Origin: Galeopsis tetrahit
Taxonomy: Eukaryota; Streptophyta; Magnoliopsida; Lamiales; Lamiaceae
NCBI GenBank assembly: GCA_963675135.1
Contig: OY776128.1
Location: forward strand, 69,818,670-69,882,669
Direction: 5' to 3'
DNA: 64,000 nt
Within the stretch, counting starts at the first letter, position 1. Every line of letters begins with the position of its first letter. The position numbers and the translations under genes are program-made. Below the pieces are notes generated by a model. That model saw only the letters and a program-made list of their open reading frames with translations, ran no database searches and had not been told where the DNA came from. Shown here one piece after another: positions 46,850 to 59,418 of this stretch.

Positions 46850-49665
46850 TTGAGCTCAAAGCTTGTTAGATTCGTTAAACTCCAATTTCAGCTCGTTAAT
46901 ATAATTGAGAAAATTTGAGCTTGACGCAACAAATGCTCGAATCGAGTTCAAACTTATAAAAGTACTCTACTCAAATAGCAAGATAACAGCCATAAATTCT
47001 CCAAAAAAAAAAAAAAATGCATAAAAAAATCAAAAATAAAATTTGTGAAGAAAAATCAAGATTCAAAACTTGTTTCACTGCATACATCCTTTCTATACCA
47101 CCTTTGACAGAAATGAAGTCCACCTTACAATTCCTAGCTCAATAAGAACGATTCTCACCCCTCGTTATACCATGTGTATGAAGTGCAATTAACCATAGAG
47201 TTTGATTAGCAAAATGCAGTTATCCTATTTTGAACAAACAATACAAAAATGTTTGTCATAGCAAACTTTGTACAAAAAGTAGAAAGACCACAGTAGCAAC
47301 TTTCACCAAGGAGCATCAACCACTTCTTTAAACACAGCATTCAGCTCCTTACTTTTCACAAGCTCATCAATCTCCAAATCAACACGTTTTATCCATTTTT
47401 CAACATCCGAAAGCTTCATCTTGAGATCCCGCATCTCTTTTTCCGCTTCACTCCTCTCGTCTCTCTTCAATTGGATCTTAGCTTGGGATTCATGAGTAAC
47501 ATTTGAAAGCTTCTGTATCCTAGTGCGTAGAAACCCTACCGCCATGCCTAAATCCTCGAAAGCTTTGAGGGTTCTGTCCCAATTTTCCATCTCATTAGGA
47601 TCAATACTAGGCTTAACGACTCGTATAGCATCAGCTATGTTGATGGTCTCATAAATCGCCCCAGTAACGAGTTTACTGTTAAGGCCTGAAATAAGATTGT
47701 CATGAAGAAACATGTTTTGACTGCAGCATAACTCGTAATACTTTTTCTTGAGATGGATCGGGATCTCTGAGTCTATTATAAGGCCATTAATTTGAACCTT
47801 GAAATCTTGGATTCCCTTCACATCTTTAAAACTAAGACGGGATTCTGATATTTCAATGCCATGCATTACTTGTGCATCAGAAATGTTGTTTTCATATTGA
47901 TCTGCAGCTGGAACGAGCGCCAGCGAGTTCTTCTTCCCTGTTTCTGTAATCTGTGCTTCCGACAGATGTTCCACTACGAGCATTTCACATGAACTGTTAG
48001 GTCCGTTTCTTGATGTGGAGCAAAATAGTATAGATAAAATGAATGTGGAATCACAATACCTGGTTCGACTGGCTCAGCATGAGAATTTAGAGTTAAAAGG
48101 TTTGTCGCTCCGTCAACGTTGGTCAGCCTTCTTTCTCTCACAATGTATATCTTGAGAAAACCAAATAAGAGAGAGACAAGTGAAATTTACTTAACATAGG
48201 AAAATAAGTGTGATTTTGGACAGTATAGCAACACTATAATATCCACGTGCATCGACTTTTTATTTTTTCACTTTTTAGTCATACTTCATCTGTTGTTATG
48301 TTCTCATGCTTAATATGGTTCAATTACATTTCTCTGATTTCAAGTCGACTTCGCAACTTGAAACTCAATTACTCGACCATTTATACAAACTTCAACCAAC
48401 AAATGGAAACATGAAACGGTCATAATTACCTTAAACTTGCACGTCTGAATCAGATGAAACACTAAAACATCTCCTTCAAGCAATCCATGTGATATAGAGA
48501 AGCCTCTCCATCCACCACTTAGCGCCGGTTTACCTACCAAGTACTTCGTGCTCCAATTATTTCCATTTTCATCCTCCAATACTACTGTATCATCATGTTT
48601 CGGTAGATGAGCAAGGCAAAATTTAGAAGGTAGAGCCTGCAAATAAAATGAGGATTATATTTATACTCTTAAAAGTACATTTGACTTAATTTACAAATTC
48701 AACTCACCAACGAGAATCCACCAGATATATGCGATTTGAGCATACATTTCACAAAACTAGGGAATTCCGGAGGCTGCAGGCTTGCTTGAACCTCTCTTGC
48801 TCGTTCCAAAGCGGAGGTTGAAACATCAGCGCTACTGTGAAGAATGGGAGTCACACTCTCCTCATTAGGTTCATAGCTGTAAGAACAAAGAGAAACAACT
48901 TTATTCATATGAGCACTTGTTTACTCTCACGAGATATAGCCTGTGTAAGAATTTACAGCATCACACTCACAGTATAATATTTGTATCCGTATTAAAAGAT
49001 TCCTCCCTCTGAAAGAAAATGGTTTCTCATTAGTAGCAGAAAAGCATAACAAGAAACATACTAATTATGAACCTAAATAATTAAATTACTTCAAGTCAAG
49101 CACGTTTAACAACTCACAATCTTCTGATAACCAATAGAGTCCCAACAATCTTAACATTTACTTTAATATCTAAACAACCAGAAATTGAAATTTTATTCAG
49201 AACAACTTCAACTAATAATCGAAGTTGAACGAATATGAACTGAAATAAATTGACACAAATGCAATCTCATTATCTCAAATCTCAACAATGAAAAGATCAT
49301 CAAACCTCTTAAACCCTAGCGGTCCTTCCGAGTTCCGATATATGCGATAAAAAAAACAAGTATGTGTGTGTGTGAAATCAACAGTGGATATAAACAAACA
49401 ATATTCCAACATTAAGTAGATTAATAAATAAATGAAATGAAACTCGTAAATCTTAACATAGATTTTGAAATTTTGAATGTAAAAGAAAGATACTCATACT
49501 CACATTATTGCTCATATTTTCAAGAACATGCATTCTCTGCTCCGACAACTTTCTCTTTGCCTCCCATACCGAAGCTTCTGCTTACTCTGTTAGTTAAAGC
49601 ATTTTTACAAACAAACAAAAAAACTTTTCAAAACCCCATTTTAAACAGCCAAATTCCAGAAAATT
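46850..49665 (-). repeat. Segmental duplication, left copy
   Basis: From gagctcaaagcttgttaga to about 49665 the sequence is closely similar to 53590-56560, over introns, exons and 3' flank. Similarity breaks off inside the intron before the first exon, so the left copy lacks exon 1 and the promoter. Confidence 0.92.
47303..49533 (-). CDS. B3 domain protein, left tandem copy, 5' end lost
   Basis: Exons matching the right copy: 49586-49504 (damaged), 49008-48971, 48876-48708, 48636-48430, 48150-48060, 47973-47303. The exon encoding MSKRSHG in the other copy is absent. The second exon has a one-base deletion and, in the downstream frame, a TAA near its start. An internal ATG at 49533 would open a 401-residue frame: MHVLENMSNN, then SALERAREVQASLQPPEFPS, FVKCMLKSHISGGF, the B3 core (LPKHDDTVVLEDENG, GGWRGFSISHGLLEGDVLVF) and a long helical C-terminal region. 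The B3 domain is thus complete and could still bind DNA if transcribed, but no original promoter remains. The tempting start MLVVEH at 47983 is rejected, since that ATG lies within the intron. Confidence 0.72.
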
Positions 49666-49689
49666 CTGATGTGGATGAGTAGTTGGGCT

Positions 49690-50126
49690 TTTGTGATTGT
49701 ACAGTTGTTTCGTATTGGGCCTTTTGTTATGTACAGAGTATATTTGTTGGGGGTACGGCTATTTGTACCTCTATCTTTGTTAACCGCACTCTACCTTTTA
49801 ATTTATTAATTTAATAATGGAGTTAAAAATCTAAAATACCCTTTAGATAAAATACTATTACTAAATGCACCCACACTATTAACTATACTTCTCTTTTAAC
49901 CTTTAAACTCTAATCCTAATTGCAGTCGTAGTCACTTCCGACCGTCGTCGCCACCACCATTTTCGGTGGTCAATTTCATCCAAACAACAAAAAAATCAAA
50001 CCTAATTTACTCCCTAATTATGTTTTTCCATTTGAATACTAAAAATTAAACTCTTAAATTCTCCTCACTAATCATCCAAATAATCAGTGTAGATTAAATG
50101 GAGTTTCCAATGAAATTATTCAACTC
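49690..50126. other. Intergenic, no gene seen
   Basis: AT-rich unique DNA between the left B3 copy and the plastid-derived fragment. Confidence 0.4.
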
Positions 50127-50440
50127 TCTTAGAAATGATACCTTGGGACGGATGTAAAGCTAAGCAAATTGCCTCTACTCTAAGGATCGAGGACTGCGTT
50201 GGTTGTATGAGATGTGAATTCGCCTGTCCAACAAATTTTTTGAGCTTGTTCGGGTTTATTTATAGCATGAAACAACTTGCGGTATGGGTCTATCTTATTG
50301 ATACATTCCATAAAACTCTACTTCAATCCTTTTTTTTTATCGAAAACAATCCGTGCTCAAATAAATTTGATTTTGAGCACGAATTTTTCTGGCCCAAGTG
50401 TATCTTGTCTTTACGTGAGATAACCCAAAAGGAGTTCAAT
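50127..50440 (+). pseudogene. psaC: Plastid DNA insertion: 3' part of psaC and downstream spacer
   Basis: The frame at 50135 reads MIPWDGCKAKQIASTLRIED, then CVGCMRCEFACPTNFLS, the second half of photosystem I subunit PsaC including its second 4Fe-4S motif C-x2-C-x2-C-x3-CP. The first cluster and N-terminus are missing. A one-base insertion after NFLS shifts the frame; in the other frame the rest of psaC (gttcgggtttattta...catgaaacaac) continues to its stop. Several substitutions (K to M, S to F, D to N) show decay. Sequence after the stop resembles the psaC-ndhD spacer. This is nuclear plastid DNA, not a functional gene. Confidence 0.85.
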
Positions 50441-50559
50441 TCGCACCATCTCAACTCTCAAATATACGATCTACACATGCTCAACATACAACCTAATACT
50501 TGGAACTAAGCAAATGATCAATTCATTAGCTTAACCTTTTTTTCTTTCTTGAAGTCAAA

Positions 50560-51650
50560 ACTCCAATTTATTAGCAGTTGCAAATGCCGATCGGTACGCC
50601 ATCCACAGTGGTTGAAAGGTCATGCTGAACATTAGTGTTTGGAAAATTTCTAGCAAGTCGATAAGCTTTCTCATTAGCCATTCGACAAAAAAAAGAAATT
50701 GAACAATAAGAAATGGAAGCCATTAAGCTTTTACAAGAAGAAATAAAATCTCCAAAAATTAACAACAGTAGCTTAGAAGAATTAATGGCATCTGATATAT
50801 CTTTCGCATCCACCTCAATCACCCGTTCAAAACCCATATCTTTGATCCACGACAAGGCCTCGAGAAGTCCCATAGCCTCTCCCTTTATCACAGAATAGAT
50901 GCCTGACGTCGTTGATGTACAACATGCCACAAATTTCCCCGTCGTCTTGAGCAATCGCCCCAAAATCCATTTCAGTTGAAACTTCAAAAAAGGCAGTATC
51001 TAGATTAAGCTTAATCTCACCCCGAGGAGGGGATGCAACACAGCTAGCTCGATCCATGACATGAGCCTTCACGGACTGAGCAGTCTCCCACTCCTTAAGA
51101 AAACCATTCGCCAATTGGAATGTTGTTGCTGCTGTGTTGCACGAGCCTTGTCATAACTTTTCATTTCTCACATTCCACGTACGCAACATGATCGTTGCAG
51201 CATTGGCCATGTCTTCACATGACAGCTCTCGCAGCAGCTCTGAAACAAGGCCCAACATATGAAGACATGGCCTTAGGTGGAGCACAAATTTTTCACAACA
51301 AAGACCACTCAACCTGTGTCGCGCCACCATCATTATGTACAAAGCCCGAGGCAAGCTTATAAGTAGATTTCACGCTATAACGACCGTCTCGTTCATAATG
51401 TCAAACTCAACTATCCACTGCACCAAAGGGTGGGACCGCTGTTCTCAAAATACGCCACATCAGCATGTTGGAAAAGGTCTTCAACCAATTCATTGTCCCA
51501 TCGTTGTTGATTCAAAATAAAAAAAATCTGAGACTCAGATGTCCTGAAGCTCTACTACTGCAGGAGGTGTGTGAATCCATAAGTCATCATCACAATCAAG
51601 CCAAGGCTGTCCCCAAACCCGAACACCTTCCAATTGGATTATACAATCAA
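50560..51650 (-). mobile_element. 3' part of a LINE (L1-type) with RNase H domain, decayed
   Basis: On the minus strand, frames in succession show VWGQPWL-like (about 51640), RWDNELVEDLFQHADVAYF (RT C-terminal region), LSCEDMANAATIMLRTWNVR NEKL, SPPRGEIKLNLDTAFFEV, then KGEAMGLLEALSWIKDMGFE, RVIEVDAKDISDAINSS and CRMANEKAYRLARNFPN. The last blocks are the RNase H domain (RVT_3) typical of plant L1 elements. Several frameshifts separate them. It ends with an A-rich tail (aagaaagaaaaaaa) at about 50540-50553. The reverse transcriptase core is absent, as in 5'-truncated LINE copies. Confidence 0.82.
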
Positions 51651-51922
51651 AGTTAAGGTAAATCACAATTTCCATCACAAATCAAAATACCCCAACACAA
51701 TTAGAATTGACTCATAGCTAAATCAATAAAGAAATTAGAGAAACTAACGAGAAATAGCATACCCATAATCAATAATAACAAAATACTCAAAGTAGAATAA
51801 ATATATCACCTCTAGGTTGAAAAAGTATAAAATAAACCTTGAAATCCTCCACAAAATCTTAAATCTCTTGCTTGGAAATAAAATTACAACTATAATGCAA
51901 TTTATTCTATGTAAAACTACTA

Positions 51923-52112
51923 CTCCCTCCATCGGCATATAAGTTTTTCATACTCTTTTAATTTTTTTTCACACTTCACTTTATATTTTATTTTTCTATC
52001 TATATCTCTATTTATTTCAATTACAATATTTGTACTATATCTATTATTTAATCATTTTTCTTAATCCATGTGCCCCAAAAGTAATGAGAAACTTATAGGC
52101 GGACCGAGGGAG
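51923..52112. mobile_element. Stowaway-type MITE (190 bp)
   Basis: TA flanks; ends ctccctccatcggcatataag / ctccctcggtccgcctataag. Same subfamily as 6272 and 17715. Confidence 0.82.
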
Positions 52113-52736
52113 TATATTATATAGATTAACCTAGCTAGTTATTTGAGATGAAAGATGATGAAAAATGGTTTGGTGGAGCTTCTTGACTCTTCTATCATCT
52201 ATGACGGCTGAAAATACAAACAAATTAGTTTATATACCCTTCCCAAATGGTGTGACACGTGTCCCTAGATTAAAAGTAGAAGAAGAGCGAAAATTTGAGT
52301 TGACTTGGTCGAGTCACCCTTTAATAGAAGCGTGTTTGTGCTTTTTCAATCCAGTAGCAAGGCCGAGTTGGGAGGCTCGGTCGAGTCACTTCCTTTCCTC
52401 GCCCTTTAATATAAAGAAGTAGTTTTCATCTCGTAAACAATACTATAATTTTACCAAAATGGTTATACATCATGACAAAGCCACACGTTTTACTTGAAGC
52501 ATCAATTTCACTTAAAAAAGTGTGTTCGATTGCTCGAATCTGACTTCGACGCAAAAAAAAATGTACCTAATTGAAAATGGCTAAGCGATCGGTAGTTATA
52601 TTTTAGTATGTTAAAATTAGTCACACTAATATAAGGGCTTATTTGGTAGGTTGGAGGAGATAAATGTTATATTTAATAGGTAGATTATTTAATATGAGAA
52701 AATGTGGAATATTTTATGAGTGATTGGTAAGATGTA
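52113..52736. other. Intergenic, no gene seen
   Basis: No coding or repeat signal recognised. Confidence 0.35.
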
Positions 52737-53011
52737 CTTCTTCTTCGGTTTCACAATTATTTGAAACTTACTTTATTTGTCCATTTCATAATTGTTTGCA
52801 CACCCCCATAAAAGGAAACTCTCCCATAAATTCCACCTTCACAATATTCACATATTTACACAAAATGTCAATACTTTTACCTTATTTTCAATCACCTCTT
52901 TACTTTATTTATATAACTTTACAAAATTATTCTTTAACACTTCTCTCATTAATATTTTTTTTCTTAAAAAATATATCCATTTTGTGTGAAACACTTATGG
53001 GATGGAGGGAG
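52737..53011. mobile_element. Stowaway-type MITE (275 bp)
   Basis: TA flanks; right end the complement of ctccctccatcccataagtg. The interior matches 33650 (ttcacaatattcacatattt). Confidence 0.75.
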
Positions 53012-53589
53012 TAGTAAAATATATACTAATATTTCAAGATAATCTATATGTAGCTTGGTAGAGTGATAATTCGTAAGATAAATAATGAAACGCAAATACA
53101 TTTTTTTTGTTCTTAGGTTAAAAATTGAATAACCACCATAATTTCAATACCACAAGACACACTCCAAATCCTCACTCATTCACCAGCACAAAATTCACGA
53201 AAAAATTTCCCACAAATATTCATCAACACAAAATTGATTCTCACAAACATTCAACGGGGGCAATTCAACATAAGGTTGTGATTCGTAGTGAAGAAGACGA
53301 GGTATCGCGCGAGCAAAGAAGGCATGATGGCGACGAGGTTGTGGCGGCGGAGATGGCTTTGCCGCCGCTACAGAGACTGATTTATAGTGATATTCAAGCT
53401 TTCTAGACATGTTTTGTTGAGACGGAGATGGGTTCACCTGCCACCCCTACTGTCATCGCACGCCTGAATATGGTGAAAAATTGAAAGGGATACATTTGGA
53501 AAGTGAGATGTATTGTAGAATTGAGTCTAACAAATGCTCAAAGCTTGTTAGACTCATAAAAGTTCAAACACGACTTGATTTACTAAAGA
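53012..53589. other. Intergenic, no gene seen
   Basis: Includes a 93-codon open frame (53125-53406) with a GC-rich end but no domain, signal or splice support; I do not call it. Confidence 0.35.
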
Positions 53590-56560
53590 GTCGACTCGAG
53601 CTCAAAGCTTGTTAGACTCGTTAAACTCCAACTTCAGCTCGTTAATATAATCGAGCAAGTTCGAGCTTGACGAAACAAATGCTAAAATCAAGTTCAAACT
53701 TCAAGTAATCGATTTAAATAACATGATAACAGCCATAAATTCTCCCAAAAAAATGCGTAACAAAATATATGAAAATGGTGAAGAAAAATCATGATTCAGA
53801 ACTTGTTTGACTGCATACATCATTTCTATACCTTTGACAAAAATCTAGTCCACCTTAAAGTTCCTAGCTCAAATAAGAACAATTCTCACCCCTCGCCATA
53901 CCATGCATATGAAGTGCAATTAACCATAGTTTGGTTAGCAAAATGCAGTTTTATCCCTAATTTGAACAAACAATACAAAAGAGCTTGTCATAGCAAACTT
54001 TGTACATACCATGCATATGAAGGTGCAATTAACCAAAGTTTGTCATAGCAAACTTTGTACAAAAATTACACAGACCACGGTAGCCACTTTCACCAAGGAG
54101 CATCAACCACTTCTTTAAACACATCATCCAGCTCCTTACTTTTCACAAGCTCATCAATCTCCAAATCAACACGTTTTATCCGTTTTTTAACATCTAAAAG
54201 CTTCATCTTGAGATCCCGCATCTCTTTTTTTGCTTCACTCCTCTCGTCTCTCTTCAATTGGATCTTAGCTTGGGATTCATGAGAAACACTTGAAAGCTTG
54301 TGTATCCTAGTGCGTAGAAACCCTACCGCCATGCCTAAATCCTCGAAAGCTTTGAGGGTTCTGTCCCAATTTTCCATCTCATTAGGATCAATACTAGGCT
54401 TAACAACTCGTATAGCATCAGCTATGTTGATGGTCTCATAAATCGCCCCAGTAACGAGTTTACTATTAAGGCCTGAGATAAGATTTTCATGAAGAAACAT
54501 GTTTTGACTGCAGCACAGCTCGTAATATTTTTTCCTTAGATGGATTGGGATCTCTGAGTCTATTATGAGGCCGTTAATTTGAACCTTGAAATCTTGGATC
54601 CCCTTCACATCTTTAAAAGTAAGATGGGAATGAGATTCTGATATTTCAATGCCATCCATAACTTGTGCATCAGAAATGTCGTTTTCATATTGATCTGCAG
54701 CTGGAATGAGCGCCAGAGATTTCTTCTTCCTTGTTTCTGTAATCTGTGCTTCTTCCGACAGATCTTCCACTACAAGCATTTCACATGGATTGATAAGTTT
54801 GTTTCTTGATGTGGAGTAAATAGTATAGATAAAATGAATGTGGAATCACGATACCTGGTTTGATTGGCTCAGCATGAGAATTAAGAGTTAAAAGGTTTGT
54901 TGCTCCGTCAACGTTGGTCACCCTTCTTTCTCTCACAATGAATATCTTGAGAAAACCAAATGAGAGAGACAAGTGAAATTTACTTAACATGAGAAAAGAA
55001 GTGCGATTTTGGACAGTATAGCAAGACTAGTGCTGCAAGAGTTTTAAGTTCATAGTCTCATAGATGACAACTTCATGTAATTGGAAACTTAGATTATTGT
55101 AAAGTCTGATCGGTATTCCCAAACTTAGTATTACGAGCATATAATATCCGCGTGCAAAGATTTTTTATTTTTTCACTTTTTAGTCCTATATAGTTCATCT
55201 ATTGCTATGTTCTCATGCTTAATATGCTACAATTACATTTCTCCGACTTCAAGCAATAGTTTGTGACTCGACTTCGCAACTTGAATCTCAACTACTCGAC
55301 CATTTATACAGACTTCAACCAACAAATGGAAACATGGAATAAACATAATTACCTTAAACTTGCACCTCTGAATCAGCTGAAACACTAAGACATCTCCTTC
55401 AAGCAATCCATGTGACATAGAGAAACCTCTCCATCCACCACTTAGCCCCGTTTTTTGTGCCAGGTACTTTATGCTGCAATTTTCTCCATTTTCGTCCTCC
55501 AATACTACTGTATCATCATGTTTCGGTAGATGATCAAGGCAAAATTTAGTCGGTAGACCCTGAAAATATAACGAGGATTCTATTTATACTCTTAAAAGTT
55601 CATTTGCCTTAATTTACAAATTCAACTCACCAACCAGAATCCACCAGATATATGCGATTTGAGCATACATTTCACAAAACTAGGGAATTCCGGAGGCTGC
55701 AGGCTTGCTTGAACCTTTCTTGCTCGTTCCAAAGCGGAGGTTGAAACATCAACGCTACTGTGAAGAATGGGAGTCACACTCTCCTCCTTTGGTTCATAAC
55801 TGTAATAACATAGGAAACAAATTTATTCATATAATATAAGCGCTTCTTTACTATCACGAGATATAGCCGGTGTAAGAATTTACAGCATCACAGATCACAC
55901 TCACCGTATAATATTTGTATCCTTATTAACAGATTCCTCCTTCTGAAATAAAATGGGTTCTCATTAGCATAGCAGCAGAAGAGAAACAGAAGAAACATAC
56001 TAATGATGAACATAAACAGATAGCTTTGAATGACCCAACAATCTTAGATCACTTCAAGTCAAACACGTTAACAACTCACGTTCTTCTGATAACCAATAGA
56101 GTCCCAACATTCTTAACATTTAGTTTAATATCTAACCACCCAGAAATTGAAATTTTATTCAGAGTCGTTCTTGAGCATTTATCAGAACAACTTCAACTAA
56201 TAATCGAATGGACTTATTAAATAAATCGACACAATTCCTCAGAAAATGAAATCTTAACAATGAAAAGATCATCAATCATGTTAAACCCTAGGGGGTCCTT
56301 CTGATATATGTGCCAAGAACACAACTGTGTGTGAAAATGAAATGAAACTCGTAAATCTTAACATACGTTAAAATTTTGAATGTAAGAGAAGATACTCACA
56401 TTATTGCTCATATTGTCAAGATCCTGCAATCTCTGCTCCACCAGCTTTCTCTTTGCCTCCCATACCGCAACATTTTGCTTACTCTGTTAAAGCATTGTTA
56501 CAAAAAATATCCAAAAAAAACAACAAAAACTTGTCAAAACCCCATTTTAAACAACCAAGT
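53590..56560 (-). repeat. Segmental duplication, right copy
   Basis: Partner of 46850-49665. It has an extra internal duplication around 53990-54060 (ccatgcatatgaaggtgcaa and gtcatagcaaactttgtac occur twice) that the left copy lacks, and a longer intron near 55020-55140. Confidence 0.9.
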
Positions 56561-56625
56561 TTCAGATGATTAGAGATTTCAACCTGGGGTTTGTGGGAAG
56601 AAGAACCATGACTTCGTTTAGACAT
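54090..56625 (-). CDS. B3 domain DNA-binding protein, intact tandem copy
   Basis: Seven exons: 56625-56584, 56483-56400, 55942-55905, 55799-55631, 55559-55353, 54945-54855, 54769-54090; all phases agree, 436 residues. It starts MSKRSHGSSSHKPQ, followed by a helical segment (VWEAKRKLVEQRLQDLDN). The B3 domain runs from PPEFPSFVKCMLKSHISGGF through GLPTKFCLDHLPKHDDTVVL and LSGGWRGFSMSHGLLEGD to CKFKIFIVRERR. This matches the plant group of At5g42700/Os01g0234100-like B3 proteins. The C-terminal 230 residues have a conserved DFKVQINGLIIDSEIPIHLR block and an acidic/basic coiled-coil tail (KEMRDLKMKLLDVKKRIKRV) ending VVDAPW. A nuclear transcription regulator is inferred. The frame also stays open upstream of the chosen ATG (to 56772), so a longer N-terminus is possible. 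Confidence 0.9.
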
Positions 56626-56954
56626 ATTTTTGCAGTACTTCGCTGAAATTTTGATCAACCAAACTAGAGTACTGAGCTCGGTTTCATCATCATCGTTATA
56701 TGCATATCGACGCTCTGATTCAAAATTTTGGTAAGTTAAGTTGAAGAGGGATTTTGAGTCTTGATCACCCACACTTCACTTTTTAAATGTTGGCTTGGGT
56801 ATTTCTAATTTGTCTAATTGTCTTCTCTTCTCTACAGACACACGAAAATAAACCCTTCATTTAATACTTTTAGTTATTGAAGTACTAAATTGTCTTGTCT
56901 ATCACAGTTCAAATTTGATGTCACTTTTGAAGATATTGCATAAATACACTAAAT

Positions 56955-57158
56955 TTAGTCCATTGGGATGGAGCACGTGTTTTAAGAAAATAGTAGATAA
57001 AGTAACAGTATTGTGAGGTCCATTATAAATAAAATTAATGGTAATTTGAGTAATTAAGTGGTGGTTGAAGTGTGATAGTTTTCATAAAGTGTATGAAACT
57101 ACATTTTATGAACGGAGAATATAAAACAAATGGGACTACATTTCATGAACGGAGGGAG
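56955..57158. mobile_element. Stowaway-type MITE, worn left end
   Basis: The right end is the complement of ctccctccgttcatgaaatgt before TA. The left end is degraded (agtccattgggatggagcac). Subfamily of 46420. It ends about 15 bases before the next MITE. Confidence 0.7.
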
Positions 57159-59254
57159 TATTATATATATATACACTACATCTGTCCCTAAAAAGTTTGC
57201 ACTTGTTGTTACACAATTTAAAGAAAAAGTGTAAAGATTAGTGTCATGAGGTAATTTTGTAAACTTTTATATATCTATATATATATAAAAATAGAATAGT
57301 GGCTTCTTCTGCAAGATCCCGCCAAAACGTTAAAATATTATTTTGTGAGATTCTTTATTTTTTATTAAAAATCTGTCTTTATCTCTTCTGCTCTACTCCT
57401 TCAAACGTTTAGAATTCATTTTTTCTTCCATTCTTCTCTCTCTTTCATAGTTTCACTGTACTTTTTTTCCTTTTTTTCTTTAATATATTATACCCAGATT
57501 CCTTAAAGAAGATCCCTAGCTTCTACACCGCTCCTTATGTAACAGGGATACCAAAAATTACAGATTCTTTGGAATAATTTTTAATTTTTTTCTGCCCTAT
57601 TTCTCTATTTTGAAGGTATACGCATTGTCGATCCTCCACCGCCACATGACCAACGCGCGGAGATGGTGGGGCTCAGTGTGATTCTGGATGGAGTTTGTGA
57701 AAACAGAATCATCAGCAAAGGTCATAAAACCCTCCAGATCGCCCAATTTCTCTAGATTTCTCGAAATCTGTTTTCTCTCCAAGCACAAACTCTTACGTTT
57801 TGCAGTGTGGATTGTAGGTACAAGCAGATTTTCATGGATGAAGAAGAAACCAGTGGTAGTACCCTATAGTACAACTGTTCCATGGTTGCTTCTTATTCGG
57901 GTAAAAATGGGGGAGAAGAAATGTGTTTGCATATTGAATTCATTTTTTGGTTTTACGCTTCTGCCCTTGCTAGATTTGTACCCAAAAATGATGTCAGAGA
58001 CTGTGTAGTCATTTTCTACTAGCCCATGGTTTTGGTTTTCCATTGCTCTTTTTGTTGCGGCTCTTATATTGCAAGCGGAGAAAATGGGGTATTAATTTTA
58101 TTTTATTTTTGAGTTGAAGGGTGTTTTGGAAGCTCGGTTTTATATATATTGAACATATATGCATTATCTCATTTATTTCTTTCATATAAAAGGATTCATT
58201 CTTCATCTTCCTTATGGTGCAAAGGATTCACCCCACCGGTAAACAAACTGATTTTTTTTTTCGAACTTGATTATGTTTACTGAAATACAAATATTAATTT
58301 TGTTGCTTATTTCCCATTTTTATTTTTGATTTATAGGATACTCTGTTTTCGATTTACAGAATACCTATTCTAGAATCGTTGAGAGTTTCTACTTCATTGA
58401 TAAGTCAAATATGTATTATAACTGATTGTGTAACAATTTTGTTTTTAATGATGAATGATCATAGTTCAGTTGCCATCATGTCTATAGTGGTTTTTTTTTT
58501 TACGACAATGATGCCATAAAAAAGGCAATTCTCCAGAGAGTAATTTAGTGACAATGCTCTAATTAATTATTCTGTTTTCTTTTTATGCTCATTGACAATT
58601 TCTATTTTATTATTTATTGTTCATTCAATAAAATTCTTCAGCTATTTGGTTTCTAGCACTGGTAATAATCTGACGGAGTTATTGACAAACTTTCGGGTCC
58701 GACATTCAGGTTGCCTCTTTTTTTTATACGCTCTACTATGTGTTTTCTTTTATTATAATATACTCTGTATTACTCTTTATATATATATATAAATTATTCC
58801 TTTTTAGATACCCAATATTCTTTAAATTAGTCTTTCATAATATATATATATATTTTCGGTGATATACTTTGATAGTTTTTGTTGAGTTCATTAAATTGAT
58901 AATTGCATTCAACTGCCGAAATTCTTGAAACTGTGGTCAGATATTACAATATAAGGATTTTATGTAATTTTTATATTTGTAGTTGACGTCACTGCTTTTC
59001 TTTGCTCACCTGATTTTCTGACTTTTATTATATAATGCTTTTAAGTCTTCTTTGGATTCTTTGTAAATAAATGCCTTGATTGCAAAGCAACTAAAGAGAA
59101 TATATTGTTGTAGGTTAAAATAACAAACTTTTGCAGAAACTGAATCTTCTATTTTTTGCTCTACATCTTTAATTTTGATCTTTTAGAGTTGGATTTCAAG
59201 TTAGTAACTTCTATTTTTTCATTCCTTTCTTTTTCTTCATTTGAATCAAAATTG

Positions 59255-59418
59255 AAGAGTTTTGCAAATTTAAAGGAGGTTCATGGCTAGGATAAAAGAT
59301 GTGCGAGTAATAGTGATTTTGGAATGTACCGGTTGTATCCAAAACGGTGTTAAGAAAGTATCAACGGGGATTTCCAGATATATATTACTCAAAAACACTG
59401 GTATAATATGCTGAACCC
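59255..59418 (+). pseudogene. rpl33: Plastid rpl33 fragment inside the Helitron
   Basis: ATG at 59283 preceded by aaaggaggttc, the usual plastid rpl33 leader. The frame reads MARIKDVRVIVILECTGCIQ, then NGVKKVSTGISRYILLKN, close to the N-terminal 38 residues of chloroplast ribosomal protein L33, and stops at 59414. The C-terminal half with the second Cys pair is missing. Substitutions mark it as a decayed nuclear copy of plastid DNA. Confidence 0.82.

Noticed and set aside
47974..47983. MLVVEH start for the C-terminal frame of the left B3 gene (and MLVVED in the right copy)
   Set aside because: The ATG lies upstream of a tag acceptor; splicing from the preceding exon gives a continuous protein in both copies.
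50135..50509. A 124-codon ferredoxin-like gene
   Set aside because: It is the second half of plastid psaC with a frameshift and non-psaC tail, hence a plastid DNA insertion.
53125..53406. A 93-codon open frame
   Set aside because: Asn/His/Thr-rich start and no conserved motif; no promoter or splice support.
57688..58008. A 106-codon open frame in the Helitron
   Set aside because: No domain or splice context recognised; probably chance or unrecognised cargo.
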